From Oxyruncus cristatus (Eukaryota; Chordata; Aves; Passeriformes; Cotingidae), in the NCBI GenBank assembly GCA_013399855.1, contig VXAY01001314.1, positions 136,752-200,751 on the forward strand: a stretch of DNA of 64,000 bases, given 5' to 3'. The position numbers were made by a program, and so were the translations under genes. The notes beneath the pieces were generated by a model. That model was not told the DNA's origin, did not search any database, and was given only the letters and a program-made list of their open reading frames with translations. The stretch's first letter is position 1; each line of letters opens with the position of its first letter. Shown piece after piece: positions 63,859 through 64,000 of this stretch.

Positions 63859-64000
63859 AAATCAACCTAAACCCAAATATTTCATTAGATGAACTACAGT
63901 CCAAAAATGACAGCACCTGGCTAGTCTGTTAGGCAGGAAACAAGAAACACTTATCCACTTATCACAGCTTATCCACTCTCACCATCCAACCTTGCAAAAA

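Larger units (their letters stand above)
1..64000 (-). other. ERI3: ERI3 gene, internal part (spans the whole window)
   Basis: Five exons on the minus strand encode consecutive pieces of ERI3, a DEDDh-type 3'-5' exoribonuclease related to ERI1 and ERI2. All five have AG acceptors and GT donors, and their phases (1-0, 0-0, 0-0, 0-2, 2-0) join without a frame break, giving about 204 codons of a protein that is about 337 residues in human. The product is known as a prion-protein interacting exonuclease-domain protein; its physiological RNA substrate is poorly defined. Neither the first coding exon nor the exon or exons carrying Exo III and the stop codon was found, so the gene runs off both ends. 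No 3' UTR or promoter of ERI3 was recognised inside the window. Confidence 0.93.
59427..64000 (-). other. ERI3: ERI3 intron upstream of e1 (incomplete, at least 4.6 kb)
   Basis: This is the 3' part of the intron that ends at the e1 acceptor. It has no CpG island and no sequence resembling the Pro-rich N-terminus of ERI3, so the first exon lies beyond 64000. Contents are a TA/TG microsatellite (60469-60510), an AT-rich enhancer-like block with two donor-like splice sites (about 60720-61060), a short AAAC repeat (63403-63418) and a T16 run (63843-63858). The rest, including 61500-63380, shows nothing I can name. Confidence 0.8.

Noticed and set aside
1..64000. CRISPR arrays, phage genes, operons, tRNA or rRNA genes
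   Set aside because: None of their signatures appears; the sequence is vertebrate intronic DNA.

Overview
The window looks like nuclear DNA from a bird. It has long introns with canonical GT-AG splice sites, a low load of interspersed repeats, and the repeats I recognise are CR1 LINE fragments typical of sauropsids. One old palindromic MITE-like copy and one possible solo LTR are also present. There are no bacterial operons, no tRNA or rRNA genes, and no Alu or L1 elements. The species cannot be named from the sequence.

One protein-coding gene is supported: ERI3 (ERI1 exoribonuclease family member 3, also called prion-interacting protein PRNPIP), on the minus strand. Five internal coding exons lie at 59155-59426, 44523-44639, 39293-39352, 36968-37059 and 17199-17271, here called e1 to e5 in transcript order. 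Together they hold 614 coding bases. Their phases fit exactly and join into one frame. This covers the region ahead of the nuclease domain, the Exo I motif (DFEAT) and the Exo II region (GDWD). The N-terminal exon or exons lie beyond 64000. The last coding exon or exons, with Exo III and the C-terminus, lie below position 1. The window is therefore the middle of a large gene, about 99% intron.

Layout on the plus-strand axis: 1-17198 is the incomplete intron after e5, with an antisense CR1 ORF2 fragment at about 10150-11355, a strong quadruplex motif at 14950-14972 and AT-rich blocks that may be conserved non-coding elements. 17272-36967 is a 19.7 kb intron holding a diverged direct repeat pair (18.2 and 19.8 kb), a GATA-motif cluster (21.1-21.6 kb), a palindromic MITE-like repeat (24.77 kb) and a sense CR1 3' end (25.3-25.5 kb). 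37060-39292 is a short intron with an orphan CpG-rich island. 39353-44522 is mostly featureless. 44640-59154 holds several blocks resembling conserved enhancers (45.2-50.1 kb, 52.7-53.1 kb), an antisense CR1 (50.8-51.3 kb) and a CpG-rich possible LTR (56.0-56.5 kb). 59427-64000 is intron upstream of e1 with another AT-rich block and a TA/TG microsatellite.

I found no evidence of a second gene, a cluster or a novel biochemical system. The points of interest are splicing architecture (a tandem acceptor, frame-neutral exons, a possible alternative first exon), intronic regulatory candidates and fossil repeats. Statements on conservation are inferred from base composition and motif texture, because no alignment could be run.
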